Shown one piece after another: positions 61,560-64,000 of a stretch of 64,000 nucleotides of DNA (position 1 is the stretch's first letter; every line of letters starts with the position of its first letter). The translations under genes and the position numbers were made by a program. The DNA is from Ilyomonas sp965219515 (lineage in GTDB: Bacteria; Bacteroidota; Bacteroidia; Chitinophagales; Chitinophagaceae), in assembly GCA_965219515.1 (NCBI GenBank), contig OZ244776.1, positions 4,092,001-4,156,000 of the forward strand, given 5' to 3'. A model generated the notes under the pieces. That model was given only the letters and a program-made list of their open reading frames with translations. It was not told the origin of the DNA and did no database searches.

Positions 61560-61879
61560 TCATCATCTGCATAACCAAATTATTTTTCATGTTTATACTC
61601 ATATTAAGTATTGTTCAGATTTCAAGGTACTGCTATGTTTATCCTCTTTTACAGAGTAGCTATTCGGTCAGCTAAAAAAGTATTTACCCATATTCTTCAT
61701 AAACTTTCTGTAACAACCCTAAACCTTTATTTTTGAATTACAATCCGGTATCGCATTTTTTATGCAAATTTTCTCTTGTCAACAAATTTTACCTCATTAA
61801 AATTTTGCAGTTTTATACAGAATAAAATGATAAACCGGTGCATAACTATCAGCTAATTTGTTTAGCAAATTGAATATTT
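61560..61879. other. Intergenic region upstream of the radical SAM gene
   Basis: About 320 AT-rich bases. TATTTTTG at 61875-61882 fits the -7 consensus, with TTTG 14 bases upstream (61857-61860), which is a short spacing. Transcription from it would begin about 61889, inside the first codons if TTG 61880 is the start, favouring TTG 61901. No other feature was seen. Confidence 0.45.
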
Positions 61880-63154
61880 TTGCAGATTAAATCAGACACG
61901 TTGATTGATAGAATAACTGAGAAACTGCAGATTCTGGCTGATGCTGCCAAATACGATGTAAGCTGTGCCTCGAGCGGCAGCAACAGGAAGAATATAAATA
62001 AAGGTTTGGGCGATACCGGAATGGGCATTTGCCATGCTTATACAGAAGATGGGCGCTGTGTTTCCCTGTTAAAAATTTTGCTTACCAACCATTGCATTTT
62101 CGATTGCGCCTATTGCGTCAGCCGCAAAAGCAACGACATTAAGCGCGCCGCTTTTACCGTGCAGGAAGTGGTGGATCTGACCATTAATTTTTACCGGAGA
62201 AATTATATCGAAGGCTTATTTCTAAGTTCCGGTATTTTTAAAAACGCCGATTATACCATGGAACGGCTGGTGCGCATTGCAAAAAAGCTGCGTACCGAGC
62301 ATAACTTCAATGGTTATATTCATTTAAAAGCCATTCCCGGTGCAAGCGATGACCTGATGAAACTGGCAGGTTTGTATGCCGACCGCCTTAGCGTGAATGT
62401 TGAAATGCCAACGGAGCAAAGTCTGAAATTGCTGGCGCCCGACAAGAAGCGCGAAGACATGATAAAGCCAATGAAGTTTTTGAAGAATGAAATTATCCAA
62501 TACAAAGAAGATAAATCAATTCATAAACATACGCCGCATTTTGCACCGGCCGGACAAAGCACGCAGATGGTAATTGGCGCCACGCCGGAAAGCGATTTTC
62601 AAATTCTTCATCTTGCCAATGGGTTTTATAAAAAGATGAATCTGAAACGGGTTTACTATTCGGGCTATGTGCCCATTAGCAACGATAACCGTTTGCCCGC
62701 TATTGGAACGCCTGTGCCGATGATTCGCGAGAACAGGTTGTATCAGGCAGACTGGCTGATGCGTTTTTATGGCTTCGATGTAAGCGAAATTGTAGATGCC
62801 GGTAATCCGCATCTTGATATAGACATTGACCCGAAATTAAGCTGGGCGTTACGCAATCTTCATTTGTTTCCCATAGATATCAATAAAGCGGATGAAGCAT
62901 TGATAATGCGCGTGCCAGGCATTGGCGTGGCTTCTGCTAAAAAAATAACCAGTGCCCGAAAATTTGCGCAGCTTGGCTGGAATCATTTAAAAAAAATCGG
63001 CATCGCTTATAATCGGGCGAAATATTTTATTACCTGTAAAAGCAATGATTTTGCCATGCTCGACTATTCTGCCATGCAAATCAGACAGCAGATTGTAGCC
63101 ATTCAAAGCAGTAAATATGCCGCCAATTTTTCACCGCAATTAAAAATGTTCTGA
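61880..63154 (+). CDS. Radical SAM protein, putative DNA modification/repair (TIGR03916 type)
   Basis: A 424-residue radical SAM enzyme. The cluster motif CIFDCAYCVSRKSND (about residues 75-89) has Cys-x3-Cys-x2-Cys. An extra conserved N-terminal Cys lies in DVSCASSGS. The C-terminus carries a helix-hairpin-helix (ALIMRVPGIGVASAKKI), which binds DNA. This is the family that occurs beside a TIGR03915 protein and is thought to act on nucleic acid; the reaction is not known to me. No in-frame ATG precedes residue 48 and TGA at 61871 blocks upstream extension, so the start is TTG at 61880 or TTG at 61901. The next gene overlaps by one base. Confidence 0.92.
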   Translation: MQIKSDTLIDRITEKLQILADAAKYDVSCASSGSNRKNINKGLGDTGMGICHAYTEDGRCVSLLKILLTNHCIFDCAYCVSRKSNDIKRAAFTVQEVVDLTINFYRRNYIEGLFLSSGIFKNADYTMERLVRIAKKLRTEHNFNGYIHLKAIPGASDDLMKLAGLYADRLSVNVEMPTEQSLKLLAPDKKREDMIKPMKFLKNEIIQYKEDKSIHKHTPHFAPAGQSTQMVIGATPESDFQILHLANGFYKKMNLKRVYYSGYVPISNDNRLPAIGTPVPMIRENRLYQADWLMRFYGFDVSEIVDAGNPHLDIDIDPKLSWALRNLHLFPIDINKADEALIMRVPGIGVASAKKITSARKFAQLGWNHLKKIGIAYNRAKYFITCKSNDFAMLDYSAMQIRQQIVAIQSSKYAANFSPQLKMF

Positions 63155-63915
63155 TGATGAAAACGGTGGTGTACGACGGAACGTTTCAAGGTTTTCTGGC
63201 AGCCGTTTTTGACGTATATGAGTATAAGTTTGCTGATGTAAAAATTGTAAAGCAAAGCGTTTATAATCTATCCGTTTTCGGGCACGATCATATTGTGGAA
63301 ACCAGTGCAGACAAGGCATTCCGCGTTTGGAAAGGCTTACTAAAATATTGTTCAAATCAATCGGCAGAACATTTGTACCATGCCTGGCTAAGCGAACTGC
63401 CAGACATTGAAACACATCTGTTGCAATACATCCAATATGTTTTTTTTAAACAACAATCCGTTGATTCTGATTTTAGCAATGCTGCCGTTTTAAAAATTGC
63501 GCAGGTAGCAAAACAGGTGCATCGCGAGCGGCACCGCATGGAGGCTTTTGTTCGGTTTCAGCTTTCGAAAGATGGATTGTACTATGCTGTTGTGGAACCG
63601 GATTTTAATGTGGTTGTCTTGTTAACTGATCATTTTAAAAACCGCTATACCGATCAGCGTTGGCTGATTTACGACGGTAAAAGACGTTACGGCATTTATT
63701 ATGATTTAGAAAAAGCGGACATGATTGAATTATGTTTTGCCGATCATATAAAACCTGGCGATATAACAATGGCATTCGATGAAGAAGAGCCCATGTATCA
63801 ATCGTTATGGAAAACTTATTTTGGCAGCGTAAACATCAGGGCGAGAAAAAATACAAAGCTGCATATTCAGCACATGCCTAAACGGTATTGGAAATATTTG
63901 CCGGAAAAAGCCTGA
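63154..63915 (+). CDS. TIGR03915-family probable DNA metabolism protein
   Basis: A 253-residue protein. It starts MMKTVVYDGTFQGFLAAVFDVYE, the family opening, and ends PKRYWKYLPEKA, also conserved. It shares a TGATG overlap (one base) with the radical SAM gene, so the pair is translationally coupled. In other bacteria the pair is often linked to uracil-DNA glycosylase (some TIGR03915 proteins are fused to one), but this protein has only the short form and no UDG gene follows before the window end. Proposed role: partner of the radical SAM enzyme in DNA or nucleic-acid modification. Confidence 0.88.
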   Translation: MMKTVVYDGTFQGFLAAVFDVYEYKFADVKIVKQSVYNLSVFGHDHIVETSADKAFRVWKGLLKYCSNQSAEHLYHAWLSELPDIETHLLQYIQYVFFKQQSVDSDFSNAAVLKIAQVAKQVHRERHRMEAFVRFQLSKDGLYYAVVEPDFNVVVLLTDHFKNRYTDQRWLIYDGKRRYGIYYDLEKADMIELCFADHIKPGDITMAFDEEEPMYQSLWKTYFGSVNIRARKNTKLHIQHMPKRYWKYLPEKA

Positions 63916-64000
63916 TAGAAATTGGATAAAATATAATAGAATGCAATTTTGCTGCTTGCATCAATTTGTTGAGCTATAATAAAAATAATTAAAATCTGTT

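Overview
The window reads as a chromosomal stretch from a Bacteroidota bacterium, most likely a Chitinophagaceae-like member. Supporting signs are a cargo protein with a type IX secretion (T9SS) C-terminal sorting domain, many lipoproteins whose lipobox ends in SC or GC followed by charged residues, a DUF4836 lipoprotein, the long Bacteroidota form of IspG, an archaeal-type ProS, the near-absence of Shine-Dalgarno sequences, and a textbook Bacteroidota promoter (TTTG-N19-TAATTTTG) before lpdA. The genus is inference. No tRNA, rRNA, CRISPR array, insertion sequence or prophage was recognised.

Layout. 1-10.3 kb: a frameshifted GH36 alpha-galactosidase running off the left edge, a cupin, a secreted esterase, a T9SS cargo protein, polA, a lipoprotein and a seven-haem cytochrome. 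10.3-19.1 kb, all on the minus strand and the most accessory-looking part: a small protein/membrane protein/histidine kinase operon, a large AT-rich exported protein of unknown function, a vanadium haloperoxidase, and a DUF2235 hydrolase/lipoprotein/small-protein operon. 19.4-32.9 kb: an MFS exporter, a deoxynucleoside kinase, lpdA, a broken MNT nucleotidyltransferase, an NTF2-like protein, smc, several hypotheticals, a STAS protein and clpC. 33-48 kb: a lone response regulator, rpoC without rpoB, DinB and methyltransferase genes, a ddl-PASTA-rhodanese set, Uma2, dxs, a DUF4836 lipoprotein and proS. 48-64 kb: surface proteins, an oxidoreductase, pnuC with a nicotinamide riboside kinase-like gene, two small lipoproteins, bglX, ispG, a second alpha-galactosidase-like hydrolase, a LuxR-type regulator, and a radical SAM/DNA-metabolism gene pair.

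How genes work together. dxs and ispG supply the MEP isoprenoid pathway. pnuC and the overlapping kinase form an NAD-precursor salvage unit. ddl and the PASTA protein belong to the cell envelope. The GH36, GH3 and second galactosidase-like enzymes suggest use of plant-type oligosaccharides. The last two genes form the known radical SAM/TIGR03915 pair implicated in nucleic-acid metabolism.

The most striking signal is a class of dispersed repeats built from 7-base units. Inverted arms of degenerate heptamers flank a loop. One family, with a conserved 34-base loop (30 of 34 bases identical by hand alignment), is inserted in the same strand and reading frame inside two unrelated genes: the NadR-like kinase and the essential gene ispG. 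ispG carries a second, shorter heptamer insertion, and related heptamer tracts sit in at least three intergenic regions. This resembles, in concept, the Rickettsia palindromic elements that insert in frame into genes. I do not recognise a named family for it here. Two one-base homopolymer frameshifts (GH36 and the MNT gene) are either real decay or sequencing error.
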